Shown: piece after piece, positions 32,421 to 41,982 of the stretch
Layout: every line of letters starts with the position of its first letter
Position numbering within the stretch: the stretch's first letter is position 1
NCBI GenBank assembly: GCA_038883475.1
Contig: JAVZMA010000010.1
Location: 1 to 50,603, forward strand
Origin: JAVZLH01 sp038883475
GTDB taxonomy: Archaea > Thermoproteota > Bathyarchaeia > Bathyarchaeales > Bathycorpusculaceae
Direction: 5' to 3'
Length of the DNA: 50,603 bases
Program-made: the position numbers and the translations under genes
The notes under the pieces: generated by a model
Database searches by the model: none
What the model was told of the DNA's origin: nothing
The model's input: the letters and a program-made list of their open reading frames with translations, nothing else

Positions 32421-32768
32421 TTGAGTTTGAAGGAAATTCTGCAGAGACTTCTAGTCTGCTTAGAGCGCAAAGCAATGGGGCCAGCCCAACAACATCGAGG
32501 AGTATGTAAGTTAGTGCCATTTAGGTTTATTTGCAGTAAATGCGGCTCCGTTCTACTTGAGGCTGGAGAAGAAATTTTACGTTACCAAACAACTAGGAAC
32601 GCTTGTAGGCATGGCCAAAACACGCCGGCTGTGGAGGTATTCATTGCACGGAAAATTGGCAGATCATGTCCATTTTGCGGACATAAACTTGCAACTAGGC
32701 CATTGAATATTGAAGTTTATCCCATTAAAAGACAGAGGATGGTCGAGGCAAGATCAAATGGGCGCTGA
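32421..32768 (+). CDS. Zinc-ribbon protein, unknown
   Basis: A 115-residue protein with TTG start (ATG 32475 is possible). It has FICSKCGSVLLEAGEEI and SCPFCGHKLAT, giving two CxxC pairs about 42 apart, a split zinc ribbon. Between them are basic and His residues (NACRHGQNT). It overlaps the start of the following ATPase by 11 bp, suggesting a functional pair on a plasmid or virus. Confidence 0.55.
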   Translation: MSLKEILQRLLVCLERKAMGPAQQHRGVCKLVPFRFICSKCGSVLLEAGEEILRYQTTRNACRHGQNTPAVEVFIARKIGRSCPFCGHKLATRPLNIEVYPIKRQRMVEARSNGR

Positions 32769-34320
32769 GAAGAAGGTCCTTTTGGGCTTTGAGGTTGGCA
32801 CTGGACAGCCAGTCTACATGCCAATACATCACCTCGCCGTTTTTGGCATTACCCAGTTGTCAGGGAAGACGACGGCCCTTGAAGCCATAATAACCCGTAG
32901 TGGGCTGAGGGCAGTAGCCTTCATCACAAAGAGGGGTGAAAGTGGCTTCACGAAGTTCAGGTTTATTCCGCCCTTCTACAGGGTTCGGGTGGACTGGCAG
33001 TTTGTCGAGGGCCTAGTTAACGTCGCCTTGGGCGAAAAAGTGAAATACGAGCCTGGAATGCGATGGGCAATCATTAAGGTAAGCCGAGGAGCCAAAAACC
33101 TAAGAGAGGTTAGGAACAAAGCCGAGGAAATGCTTGCTGAAGCCAGAAGGGACTTTCATAGGCAAGTTTTCGAGAAACTTGTAACATATCTGGATGCTGT
33201 TGTTCCCGAGCTTGAGCGTTGGCAATTCTCAAGTAGCCTTGAGTTGGCTGACGGCGTCAACGTAATGGACTTGAGCGCCATGCAGCCCGAGACCCAACAA
33301 ATAATCATCGCTAGTACCATTGAATACATTTTTCAAAACATGGACCACGTTATAGTCGTCATACCTGAAGCATGGGAAACGCTGCCCGAACACAAAATGA
33401 CGCCTGTCAAATGGATTGTCGAGCGCTTCATACGGAAAGGGGCAGCCGTCGGAAACTACGTATTCCTAGACAGCCAAGATATAGGCGGAATCTCAAAGGT
33501 TCCGTTAAGGCAATGTGATAACTGGCTTTTGGGCCGAATGAGAGAGGCCCACGAAGTCGAACGGATTCTGAAACAGCTTTTGGGAAGGAAAGTGCCATAC
33601 GAAGAGATACAAACATTACCTCTCGGACATTTCTACGCCGTTTTTAGAAACGAGGTTAGGAAGGTTTACGTTTTGCCAGCTGGCGTTCCAGAGGAAGTTG
33701 GAAGGGACGTCGCGTTAGGCAAACTCACGCCGGAATACGTCAGAGATAATTTTTTGGCGGCTTCCGGAGGCATAGCTGCCAATGAGAGTTCATTAGACGA
33801 GAAACTGCGATTTCTCAGAGGAGAGATTGGAAAGCTGCAACATGAAAAAGCGAAGCTTGAAGCAGAACTAAAGGCGCTTGAACCCCTAAAAGCCCTGAAA
33901 GAGGCCTTGACTAGGCTTTTTCAAGAAGCACAATGGCAAGAAGCTCAAATGGCGTCAAATGTGATTGTCCGTCATCATACGCCCTTTTTAACGGTTCGGA
34001 TAGAACGGAAACCCCTCATTTTATCCACTAAGAACACGCTTGGAAGGCTTGCTTTGCTCTACGCTGAGGCTTACTTCGACGAGAAAGAGAGAACCATAAG
34101 CGAGATTCAAAAAGAGCTGGTAAGTCGAGGCTGGCCTAAAGATCCGAGGTTAAGCGCCTTCTTGGACGAGCTGTGTTCATGGGGCTATTTGCAGAAAAGG
34201 CGGACGGACAGATGGTTATACTTTTCAGCAATAAAAAGCGTTGATGCCAAATCAAAAGGCCTACTAAAAGAGGTTGAAGTGGTTGAATGTAACGCCTACG
34301 TAGGGGTTAAAAGGGAGTAA
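32758..34320 (+). CDS. HerA/FtsK-like P-loop ATPase of an integrated element
   Basis: Starts at ATG 32758 overlapping the previous gene; 520 residues. Walker A GITQLSGKTT (~30-39) sits in HHLAVFGITQLSGKTTALEAI, and Walker B in DHVIVVIPEAWETLPE (hhhhPE-like) about 200 residues on. The large insertion between them contains a coiled-coil-like stretch. After the ATPase core come a coiled coil (FLRGEIGKLQHEKAKLEAELKAL) and a C-terminal winged helix (LALLYAEAYFDEKERTISEI, then RLSAFLDELCSWGYLQK). This is the pattern of plasmid or viral DNA-translocating ATPases, with a C-terminal DNA-binding domain. It is not the repair HerA, which follows at 36217. Confidence 0.75.
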   Translation: MGAEKKVLLGFEVGTGQPVYMPIHHLAVFGITQLSGKTTALEAIITRSGLRAVAFITKRGESGFTKFRFIPPFYRVRVDWQFVEGLVNVALGEKVKYEPGMRWAIIKVSRGAKNLREVRNKAEEMLAEARRDFHRQVFEKLVTYLDAVVPELERWQFSSSLELADGVNVMDLSAMQPETQQIIIASTIEYIFQNMDHVIVVIPEAWETLPEHKMTPVKWIVERFIRKGAAVGNYVFLDSQDIGGISKVPLRQCDNWLLGRMREAHEVERILKQLLGRKVPYEEIQTLPLGHFYAVFRNEVRKVYVLPAGVPEEVGRDVALGKLTPEYVRDNFLAASGGIAANESSLDEKLRFLRGEIGKLQHEKAKLEAELKALEPLKALKEALTRLFQEAQWQEAQMASNVIVRHHTPFLTVRIERKPLILSTKNTLGRLALLYAEAYFDEKERTISEIQKELVSRGWPKDPRLSAFLDELCSWGYLQKRRTDRWLYFSAIKSVDAKSKGLLKEVEVVECNAYVGVKRE

Positions 34321-34845
34321 ATGAACAGCTTCGACGAAAGCGAGGTTAATGTTAAAGGCTTCCAAACAAAATTACTTAATTACTTACATAATTACATAAC
34401 AAGTTCACATAAGAGGGAAGATAGGTATAATCTCACAATCCGCGTCAGCAAGGAAGTTTACGAAACATTTGTTGACGTTTGCCGAAGGCTAAGATTAACT
34501 CCTGGAAAAAGTAGGGGAAACCTTGTGATAGAGGGTTTCATGCAATTTTTTAACGACCTCTTCAAAGCTTCGCCTACATACGTCCAAACAACACTCTTTT
34601 ACAAACCGCAAATCAGCCTTCAACAAAAAGTTGAAGTGAACATAGCGCAAAAAATTGAGCTCAAATTGATCAAAGAAGACCTTAAAAGGGTCTTGGAATC
34701 TCTGGAAAAAGGAAAAGGTAACCGCGAGTTCTACATAGCGCGGCTAAGGGAGCTTCTGCCAAAGGCCATTCGCCTATACCAGCGCTCAGCGGATGAAGAG
34801 ATAAAAAAGCTTTTTGAAAAAGTGGAGAAAATGGATTTGATTTAA
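34321..34845 (+). CDS. RHH-like DNA-binding protein with helical C-terminus
   Basis: A 174-residue protein that starts directly after the ATPase stop. The middle (DRYNLTIRVSKEVYETFVDVCRRLRLTPGKSRGNLVIEGFMQFFNDL) is an RHH: strand, first helix, turn, second helix. The C-terminal 80 residues are helical (IELKLIKEDLKRVLESLEK). It likely binds DNA for the same module as the ATPase, for example as partner loader. There are 106 bp before the nurA operon, so this gene may mark the right limit of the integrated module. Confidence 0.65.
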   Translation: MNSFDESEVNVKGFQTKLLNYLHNYITSSHKREDRYNLTIRVSKEVYETFVDVCRRLRLTPGKSRGNLVIEGFMQFFNDLFKASPTYVQTTLFYKPQISLQQKVEVNIAQKIELKLIKEDLKRVLESLEKGKGNREFYIARLRELLPKAIRLYQRSADEEIKKLFEKVEKMDLI

Positions 34846-34951
34846 ATTCAAAATAGGGTTTAGCAGATTGACTTATTCCGAAATTTTCATAACGATCCTC
34901 AAGAAAAATAAAATCTCTAAGATGAAATTTTAGTGTAGGGAGATGTGACGA

Positions 34952-36217
34952 ATGGCCGAAGATGGTTTTTTGCCGCGTTATTTGGATGCACTTTCTAAAA
35001 TTGGCCGTTTAAAAATGTCTTTTGCAGAAAGCTTCAGGAACATGTATCTAGCTTATTGGCACGTTTTTAATGGAGTAAGTGACGGTGTTCCAAGTTTTGC
35101 TGTAGCGGACGGCAGTAGAGCTTCCACGGTCTTTAGGGGTGGAGTTAGGGCTATTTGTATAAGGGCACTTGCAAACGTGTATGATGGTAAAAACCTCGTC
35201 GACAGTTTTATAGAGGTCGACATCAAAGTGGGCCACAGGCTTAGGAAAGGCTCTTTTTACATGAAAAGCCTCGAGCTAAAGTGTTTGAAAAAGGCTCTAG
35301 AAAATTATCCAAATGTTGCTTTTGCTATTTGTGACGGGGATTTATACCCTGCAATACACCCTGTCATGGTAAGGCTGACGAACCAAGAAGTTGAAGCTTA
35401 TGTCGAATATTTGACCGCCTTTTACGATCTCTATGAGTTTGCCAAAAAACATAATATTTTGCTCATAGGGGTCACGAAGGACAGCTTTGTAAATTATCTT
35501 AGAGCGAGAATTATCGCAACACAGATCTCGCTTGAAGATGAGAAGCTAGGTCAAGCCCTCGGGCGGGAGCGGAGCATTAAGAGAATTGAAAGAAGGCTTG
35601 CGGGTTTTAAAGAGAAGACGGATATCGTCCAGCGATACCTAAATGAAGCCTCTAAAGCGACATCAGATGAGGAGATATATGATGAATGCGCTTCAGATCC
35701 GGGCTTTACGAAGCCTATGGTTTTGGCCCCACAGCCCATCTATTTAAGCGAAGAGATAAAGGCTGGGACAAAAAGCTGGCGCGGTTCAAAGATAAGAAAA
35801 CGTCTTCAGTCAGCAGAGTCGCCTCTTTGCGATGTTTCACAAGCCCTCGACAAGATTTACGATTTACCTCCGGTTGTTTTGTCCTACTGGAGGCCATGGC
35901 ATAGAATTGGAGTGTATAGGGTTGACGTTGGAGGGTGGAGTCTGGGTGTGAACAGACGTTGGGATGACGTTGAAAGCGACTATTTCTTACCTCAAGAAAA
36001 TTATGACGCTTGTGAGAAGATCTTCTCGATCCTCAACGGATTAAGCCCTGAACCCTTCACCATTAAGCCCCTTTTGGACGCGGATGACCTTGTAAGGTTC
36101 AGTGCAAAAACGTATAAGGAGTGTTATGAGCCCCTCCTAATAGAGGCCATGCGAAAAGCTGGATTTAAAGCACTTTTAACTAAACGGGATATTAGAGAAT
36201 TAATGGTGAGAATGTAA
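34952..36217 (+). CDS. nurA: DNA end-resection nuclease NurA
   Basis: 5'-3' nuclease that pairs with HerA to resect DNA ends. A 421-residue protein with the NurA-domain acidic motifs: SFAVADGSRAS (~48-58, D-G-S), FAICDGDLYPA (~129-139), and the C-terminal KPLLDADDLVRFS block. The helical middle is well populated with charges. The last codon overlaps the first of herA, so the pair is translationally coupled. The NurA catalytic Asp of motif I is present. Length matches the archaeal family (350-450 aa). It starts the four-gene repair operon. Confidence 0.92.
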   Translation: MAEDGFLPRYLDALSKIGRLKMSFAESFRNMYLAYWHVFNGVSDGVPSFAVADGSRASTVFRGGVRAICIRALANVYDGKNLVDSFIEVDIKVGHRLRKGSFYMKSLELKCLKKALENYPNVAFAICDGDLYPAIHPVMVRLTNQEVEAYVEYLTAFYDLYEFAKKHNILLIGVTKDSFVNYLRARIIATQISLEDEKLGQALGRERSIKRIERRLAGFKEKTDIVQRYLNEASKATSDEEIYDECASDPGFTKPMVLAPQPIYLSEEIKAGTKSWRGSKIRKRLQSAESPLCDVSQALDKIYDLPPVVLSYWRPWHRIGVYRVDVGGWSLGVNRRWDDVESDYFLPQENYDACEKIFSILNGLSPEPFTIKPLLDADDLVRFSAKTYKECYEPLLIEAMRKAGFKALLTKRDIRELMVRM

Positions 36218-37749
36218 TGTCGGCACAAAAACAAGTTGGCACGGTCCTTGACGGAGCATCTCCGCTTGAATTCCCCTTTAAGGTGGCAAAGGACGAAACA
36301 ATACCCCTCCACGAATACGTAACAGTGGATGTTGGTAAAAGGAAGGTTTTAGCAGAAGTCGTCGGAGTAGGCGCCAGAAACCCGCTTGTAAGAGAAAGGA
36401 TAGCCGAGCTCGGAATAAGCGGTTTAGAAAGGTTCGGTTATGAAGTAGCCGTCGCCGAAGTTCTAGGATATCTTGAGGAAGGCAAAGTTTTAAGGCCTAA
36501 ATATGCGCCGAAGCCTAATACTCCGGTTTATTTAGCCGACAGCCAAACCCTTCAAGCCTTTTACAGAGGTGACGAGAGACGAATTCCGATTTTCATTGGA
36601 TCCCTCCTTCACAGGGATGACGTTTCAGTTCCAATTCATCTGCAGGATCTTTCATTTCACCTCGGCATCTTCGCCCAAACGAGGGGTGGCAAATCATACC
36701 TGGCCGGCGCAATAATTGAGAAAATACTGGAAAACACAAACTTTCCAGTTATCGTGGTAGATATTCACGGCGACTACATTATGATGGATAGAGCGTCTGC
36801 CAACGACAAGAAACACGACAAATTTAATGTCGTCGTTTATTATCCGCCTAAAGCCCCTAGAGTGGGTGGCGTCACGGCTGAGGTTAAAGAACTTAAGATT
36901 AGCCCAAAACAAATGGGTTTTGAAGCCTTCTTCGAACTTTTAGGAGGACTTGGAGAGCTTCAAACCATCAGATTAAGGAACATTATCAAGGATTTAGCAA
37001 ATCAGAGTAAGCCATTTAGCCTTAAAGATGTAGTGTCACGAATAAGGGAAATACTCGAAACTGAAGAAAATCTGTCAGCTGAAGAAAGAAAGCGGCTATC
37101 TTCGATTCTTATGAGGCTTGAGGACTTAGGCGAAGAAATAGAATTACCTGCAGAAGAAACATCCGTTAGGGAGTTTTTGAGGCCGAAAACGCTCAGCGTA
37201 ATATGTTTAAGAGGCTTAAGGTCGAGAATCCAAGATGCATATACAGGTCTAATTGTGGATCTGATTTTCAGAAATCAAGTTGCAAATTTCGGCGAATTAA
37301 AAAAGGCCCCTCCGACCTTTGTCTTCATAGAAGAAGCTCATAGGGTGGCGGCTAAAGAGGGCGGTAAATACGCTTCAAAAATAATATCTACCGCTATCAG
37401 AGAAGGGGCGAAGTTCGGCCTATTCCTTGCTTTGATTAGTCAGAGGCCTAGAAACATTAACCCGGATATTATGGCAAACATTGGAAACTACGCTGTTTTG
37501 CGCATCACGAACATGCAGGATCAAAACATGATTGAAAGCGCCAGCGAAAGCTTTAGCCACAGGCTTGTCGAAGACCTTCCAGCTCTCAACCAAGGAGAGG
37601 CTGTCTTAGTTGGCCCCTTTGTGCCCCTACCGGCCATAGTTAAGGTTTCTAGGAGAGAAACGGTCCATTATGGGGTAACACCGGATTTGGCCGCTCTAAA
37701 TAGTAAGTTATCAGAGATGATTAAGGAGGCCGTTTCTGAAAAATGGTAA
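36217..37749 (+). CDS. herA: DNA double-strand-break repair helicase HerA
   Basis: Bipolar hexameric DNA translocase. The N-terminal HAS-barrel region (GTVLDGASPLEFPFKV, YVTVDVGKRKVLAEVVG) is followed by the RecA-like domain with Walker A FAQTRGGKSYLAG (~156-168), in which the usual GRTGSGKS is GGKS after Q-T-R, and Walker B PTFVFIEEAHRVA. Then LALISQRPRNINPDIMA is the arginine-containing segment. The C-terminal end has VSRRETVHYG. Length 510 aa is standard. It overlaps nurA by 1 base and mre11 by 7. Confidence 0.95.
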   Translation: MSAQKQVGTVLDGASPLEFPFKVAKDETIPLHEYVTVDVGKRKVLAEVVGVGARNPLVRERIAELGISGLERFGYEVAVAEVLGYLEEGKVLRPKYAPKPNTPVYLADSQTLQAFYRGDERRIPIFIGSLLHRDDVSVPIHLQDLSFHLGIFAQTRGGKSYLAGAIIEKILENTNFPVIVVDIHGDYIMMDRASANDKKHDKFNVVVYYPPKAPRVGGVTAEVKELKISPKQMGFEAFFELLGGLGELQTIRLRNIIKDLANQSKPFSLKDVVSRIREILETEENLSAEERKRLSSILMRLEDLGEEIELPAEETSVREFLRPKTLSVICLRGLRSRIQDAYTGLIVDLIFRNQVANFGELKKAPPTFVFIEEAHRVAAKEGGKYASKIISTAIREGAKFGLFLALISQRPRNINPDIMANIGNYAVLRITNMQDQNMIESASESFSHRLVEDLPALNQGEAVLVGPFVPLPAIVKVSRRETVHYGVTPDLAALNSKLSEMIKEAVSEKW

Positions 37750-39014
37750 AGCTTGGAGTTTTTGCAGATACTTATGTTGGCAGGTCTATACCAAACGTTA
37801 TAAGCGAGCATAGACGTCAAGCTTTTAGACACGCTTTCTCCCAAGCCGTAAACATCTTCATCAAAGAAAGAGTCGAGTATGTTATTCACGCTGGCGACTT
37901 GTTTGAGAAAAGAAGCATGACGCCATCTGACTCGCTTTTCGTTAAAGAGGAGCTCCAGAGGCTGGTAGACTCGCTTGGCGAGAAAGTGAAGATAATATTA
38001 GTTAGAGGAAACCACGATGGGACACCTGAAAATAACGCCCTCAATTATGTGGAGCATCCTCTGGCAAGGTACCTAAAAATTGTCGGCGAGAAAATCCTTA
38101 AAGGAGACCCAGAATCGTTCGAAGAGGGAGACTTTGCGATTATCGGTTTCGGTTATACTCCGTATGTGTCAACAAAGCTGGCTGAGTTGAAAGATATTCT
38201 AAAGGGCAGTTTTGAGAAATTAGGGGCACGCCATAAAATCTTTTTAGCCCACATGTTTGTAGAAGGACAGGAGATACCGCCTAACGTTCCCGAGTATCAA
38301 ATAGCCCCCATAAGCTTGATGAAAGATTTGGGTGCAACCTTAATTATTGCGGGCCACTATCACAAGTATCTACCATTAAGAGAAAGGAGTGGAGTTTTTC
38401 TTCTATGTCCTGGCGCAACGGAAGCGATAGATCTTTCAGATGAGGGCCCCTTTGGAGTTTGCATTTTGAAGTTAGACGATAAAGTGGAATGTAATTTCGT
38501 TCCATTAAAGCCTCTACACAAGATAAAAAGTGAAACCATCGATAGTAAAGGAGCAGCCCAAAAGCCAATCTGGTTCGTGGAGAAAGCCATGGAAGCTGCA
38601 AACAAGTTTTCAAAAGATATCCAAAGCGAGGAGATCGAGGGTATATTCAGAATCGCACTACGTGGAGTAGTTGATGGAAGCCGGTTTGACCTAGAAGCAG
38701 ATATTGAAGCCCAAATGCAAGAAATACGTAGAAACAATCCAAAGCTTCTCCACGTTGAAATTGATAATGGATTAAGTGAACTATCGTCTGGAGTGATAAG
38801 TGTTCCAGAGCACATGAGCAGAGACGAGTTTCTCCGAGAAGTGTTCAGCGTTCTAGGCGAAAAGGGATTGACTCAGGCCCTTAGCCTAGCTGAAGAGGTG
38901 CGAATGGCCCTAGAAGAAAAAGCAAGCTCACAGACAGGCCTGTTGAAGGAGTCAGATAGAAGGCCCTTTATTGAAAAGTGGCTGAAAATTCTGGAGGACC
39001 TGGATGTATGCTAA
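37743..39014 (+). CDS. mre11: Mre11 nuclease, unusual motif I
   Basis: Mn-dependent phosphodiesterase of the Mre11-Rad50 complex. Motifs over 423 aa: II HAGDLF (~53), III VRGNHDG (~92), IV region AHMFVEG (~169) and AGHYHK (~206). Motif I normally reads D-x-H in ADxHLG; here it is GVFADTYVGR, so the metal-binding His is Tyr. The codon is TAT, one base from CAT. The capping domain and Rad50-binding helices follow (LALRGVVDGSRFDLEADI and after). The stop overlaps the rad50 start by seven bases. Either activity is altered or the change is an error or adaptation. Confidence 0.93.
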   Translation: MVKLGVFADTYVGRSIPNVISEHRRQAFRHAFSQAVNIFIKERVEYVIHAGDLFEKRSMTPSDSLFVKEELQRLVDSLGEKVKIILVRGNHDGTPENNALNYVEHPLARYLKIVGEKILKGDPESFEEGDFAIIGFGYTPYVSTKLAELKDILKGSFEKLGARHKIFLAHMFVEGQEIPPNVPEYQIAPISLMKDLGATLIIAGHYHKYLPLRERSGVFLLCPGATEAIDLSDEGPFGVCILKLDDKVECNFVPLKPLHKIKSETIDSKGAAQKPIWFVEKAMEAANKFSKDIQSEEIEGIFRIALRGVVDGSRFDLEADIEAQMQEIRRNNPKLLHVEIDNGLSELSSGVISVPEHMSRDEFLREVFSVLGEKGLTQALSLAEEVRMALEEKASSQTGLLKESDRRPFIEKWLKILEDLDVC

Positions 39015-41332
39015 TTGAACGGCTTGAACTGCGGAATTTTGAGGGATATAAACAGGCCGAAATAGACTTTACAAAAGGCTTAAACATCATTACTGGGCGA
39101 AACTCCACGGGAAAAACAACGATCCTCGAAGCGATACTCTTTGCCCTCTACGGCGGGGGACCGGGCCTCGAGAAAAAACTCCTTGTTTCAAGACTTCAAG
39201 GCAGTGCTGGCTTAATGTCTGTAAAGCTAACGGCGAACATGCAAGGAAAACGTGTCGAAATAATAAGAGAAGGCAGGCTCGTTGGAAAGGAGGATGAGTC
39301 TAAAAGGTTCAGAACCGAAAGGCTTGACTTAATGGTTGACGGCAAGACTGTGCCAATTCACGGCGAAGAAGAACTTAATAAAAAAATTAGCGAGCTTACC
39401 GGCATGGGCGTCAAGATGTTTACAACCCTCATTTATTCACGGCAAGGTGAACTCACAAGCATACTTGAGCCTAAAAAGGAAGACATGGACCTTATTCTCG
39501 GAATATCCATCATGAAGGAGCTCACCGAACAACTTGACTCGGCCAAGAAATCCCTCGAGAAATATGAGGGAAGAGACGCAAAAACCGTGCTCGATATGTA
39601 TTTGCAGCAGCTTCCAAAAACAATGAGCCAAATAGATCAGCTTGCAGGGCAATTAAATAGGCTTTCACGCGAGGTGGAAGAACTAGAAGAGGTGGTGACC
39701 AAAGCGAAATCAAAAGAGCTGCTGGAGCTAATTGGGAATATTGAAAAAAGAAACAGCATACTTCGGAAAATTCAGGAAAAGGAAACGGCAGTAATTAGCA
39801 TATTAGCGGGAAGAGGTGTCAAAAGCATAGAAGAGCTCAACGAACTTACTAAACATGTAATTCAAAAAGGAGAAGAGCTTAAATCAGAACTACAGCAGCT
39901 AATCGAAGAGGAAAAAGGAATTGAAAATATTTTTAATGATTTGAGTTCAAAGCTTAATAAAATTGAAGGTTTCTTAAAAAGTCAAAACGTTTCGTCACTA
40001 CGGGAGCTGGAGCAACAGATAGCATCTCTAAAAAACGAATGCCAACAATTAAATGGCAAATTGAGGGAGGAGGAAGGAAGGCTAACTGACATAGAAAATA
40101 CAAGAAACCAATTAAATGGAAAATACGCAACACTGACTGAAGAGGTAAAATCCCACGAGGACCTCTTATCGAAAGGCCTTGCAAACTGCCCAACATGCGG
40201 ACAAGAAATAGATCCAACGGTGCTCGAACAAATCATAGAAGATAAAAAGGAGCTGATGGGTCAGCTAGCTCAAAGATTGCAGGAAGTAGATAGAGAATAC
40301 CAGAATAGAAGGGAAACCGTTCAACGCCTTCGACAATCACTTACTGAAAGGTCGTTAAGACTAAATCAGTTCCAAAAAATACACGATGAAATAACCACAA
40401 TTCTTGATGGAAAAACCATTGAAGAGCTAGAAAAGAGTAAGGCCGCAGCGGAAAAGGATCTCAATGGGATCCGAGAAACGATTAAAGAGCAAAATGAAAA
40501 ATTGGCTAAATTACTGCTGGAGAAGGAAGCTCTTGAAAAAGACAAAAATACTGTGAACACGATGATTGAAGAAAGAAGAAGCCTTGAACAGGAACTTTCG
40601 GAAAGTTATAAAATCATTCAAGAGAACTTACGAGTTTTGGGTCTTCCATTTCAGCCTGAAGACGCTGACCTAAAGGCCAAGATAGCTGAACATCTCCCCC
40701 TAAGCCTCGAAGAACTCTCTAAAAAGGAGGAGGAACTTGAACAGAAAAAAGACGATCTTAAACGGTTGACGTCAACCCTTGATGGCTTGCAGAAAGAAGA
40801 AAGAGAGATGAAAGAGAAGGTTGCCCTACTTCAAAAAAGACTTAGTAAAGTTAAGATTTGCGATGAACTGATAGCGAAGATAAAGGGCGGAATAGAAAGC
40901 CAGAGAGAAAGGAGGCTAAGACGAATAGCAGACGAGGCCTTAAGGATTTATGAAACTCTTACAGACCAACGAGTTTATAAGGCCTTCAGAATAAACAGAG
41001 ATGACTATACGGTTGAAGTTTTTCCATCGAGACTTGAAGGATATATTCCCGCAAAAAGGACTGGTGGAGGTCACCAAACATTAATTGCGTTAGCGTTTAG
41101 GATAGCCCTACTGCATGTGTTAAATCAGCGTAGCCTCCTAATTTTAGACGAGCCTACCTACGGAGTTGACTCTGAAAACCTCCCACAACTCATGAGCTAT
41201 TTCTCCGAAGCCGCCAAGAAACTGGGCCAAACGATCCTCGTAACACATTATGGACTAGGGGAAGAGGAAGCCGCAAACATAATTAAGGTCGGTATCGCCC
41301 CAGATGGATCTTCGACAGCGAGTAAAACCTAA
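39008..41332 (+). CDS. rad50: Rad50 ATPase
   Basis: SMC-like ATPase that bridges and unwinds DNA ends with Mre11. ATG 39008 is used (it starts MLIERLELRNFEGY), giving 774 residues; ATG 38978 is in the same frame and within mre11. Walker A GRNSTGKTTILEA, long coiled coil from ~175 to ~640, zinc hook NCPTCGQE at ~395, and C-terminal Walker B LLILDEPTYGVD. The signature motif is RTGGGHQTL instead of the usual LSGGE, a conspicuous change at the ABC signature. Members of the family are usually ~850-900 aa; this one is short because the coils are shorter. Confidence 0.93.
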   Translation: MLIERLELRNFEGYKQAEIDFTKGLNIITGRNSTGKTTILEAILFALYGGGPGLEKKLLVSRLQGSAGLMSVKLTANMQGKRVEIIREGRLVGKEDESKRFRTERLDLMVDGKTVPIHGEEELNKKISELTGMGVKMFTTLIYSRQGELTSILEPKKEDMDLILGISIMKELTEQLDSAKKSLEKYEGRDAKTVLDMYLQQLPKTMSQIDQLAGQLNRLSREVEELEEVVTKAKSKELLELIGNIEKRNSILRKIQEKETAVISILAGRGVKSIEELNELTKHVIQKGEELKSELQQLIEEEKGIENIFNDLSSKLNKIEGFLKSQNVSSLRELEQQIASLKNECQQLNGKLREEEGRLTDIENTRNQLNGKYATLTEEVKSHEDLLSKGLANCPTCGQEIDPTVLEQIIEDKKELMGQLAQRLQEVDREYQNRRETVQRLRQSLTERSLRLNQFQKIHDEITTILDGKTIEELEKSKAAAEKDLNGIRETIKEQNEKLAKLLLEKEALEKDKNTVNTMIEERRSLEQELSESYKIIQENLRVLGLPFQPEDADLKAKIAEHLPLSLEELSKKEEELEQKKDDLKRLTSTLDGLQKEEREMKEKVALLQKRLSKVKICDELIAKIKGGIESQRERRLRRIADEALRIYETLTDQRVYKAFRINRDDYTVEVFPSRLEGYIPAKRTGGGHQTLIALAFRIALLHVLNQRSLLILDEPTYGVDSENLPQLMSYFSEAAKKLGQTILVTHYGLGEEEAANIIKVGIAPDGSSTASKT

Positions 41333-41489
41333 AATTTTCGTTGCCTTCTACAACGTCGTTCCTAACTCTTGAATTTTTGAGAAGCGCCCTGGTGGTTTGA
41401 TCGCATCTAAATATGCTTTCTTTAGATTGTTTTCGCCTCTATATTATTGCTCCATAATGGTTATTGGTTTTGCTGTTTGAATTGTTGTT

Positions 41490-41951
41490 ATGCATCCGGT
41501 TCGCAAGTCGGTGGAGTTAACGACCTTATTTATCATGCTTTTATTTATGCTTGTTCAGTTGGCGTTGGCTGCTACGGAAACTTTTGGAGTGCATGGCGGG
41601 GAAGAAGCCACAAGAGTTTTGAAGCTTAGAGTTGATGATCACGTTGTAATAACTATCTCGGTTACTGGAGGGGATAATGCGATACGCTTTTATTTTTCTT
41701 TTCCGAATGGAACGGTTCGTGATTTTGGGGATGTAGGTTATTTCCGCTACTCTTTTGTTTGCGATTTGGAGGGCGATTATGTTTTGCGCTTCTCCAACAC
41801 TGGCTCCCAGCAAGATAACATCGTCGCCCTGAATTATGAAGTTGAGCATTACATCTTTGGAGTCCCACAGATGCTCTTCCTCACGGTTGTGATTGCTGTT
41901 GTATGCGTGGCTATGGTTGCCGCCTTTATCCTAATGGGTAAGCCTCGCTAA
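41490..41951 (+). CDS. GOLD/p24-like type I membrane protein
   Basis: A 153-residue protein with signal peptide (SVELTTLFIMLLFMLVQLALA, cleavage near residue 28), a beta-rich lumenal-type domain of ~85 residues (VLKLRVDDHVVITISVTG, then YVLRFSNTGSQQDNIVALNYEV), and one C-terminal membrane helix with a very short tail GKPR. The order signal, beta domain with F-S-N-T/x-Y-V-L-R-F, TM is that of the emp24/p24 GOLD family, though the coiled-coil segment is short. Similar small archaeal surface proteins exist. GOLD assignment is by topology and pattern. Confidence 0.55.
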   Translation: MHPVRKSVELTTLFIMLLFMLVQLALAATETFGVHGGEEATRVLKLRVDDHVVITISVTGGDNAIRFYFSFPNGTVRDFGDVGYFRYSFVCDLEGDYVLRFSNTGSQQDNIVALNYEVEHYIFGVPQMLFLTVVIAVVCVAMVAAFILMGKPR

Positions 41952-41982
41952 GATGAAAACTAAGATTTCAAATCCTTGCACT

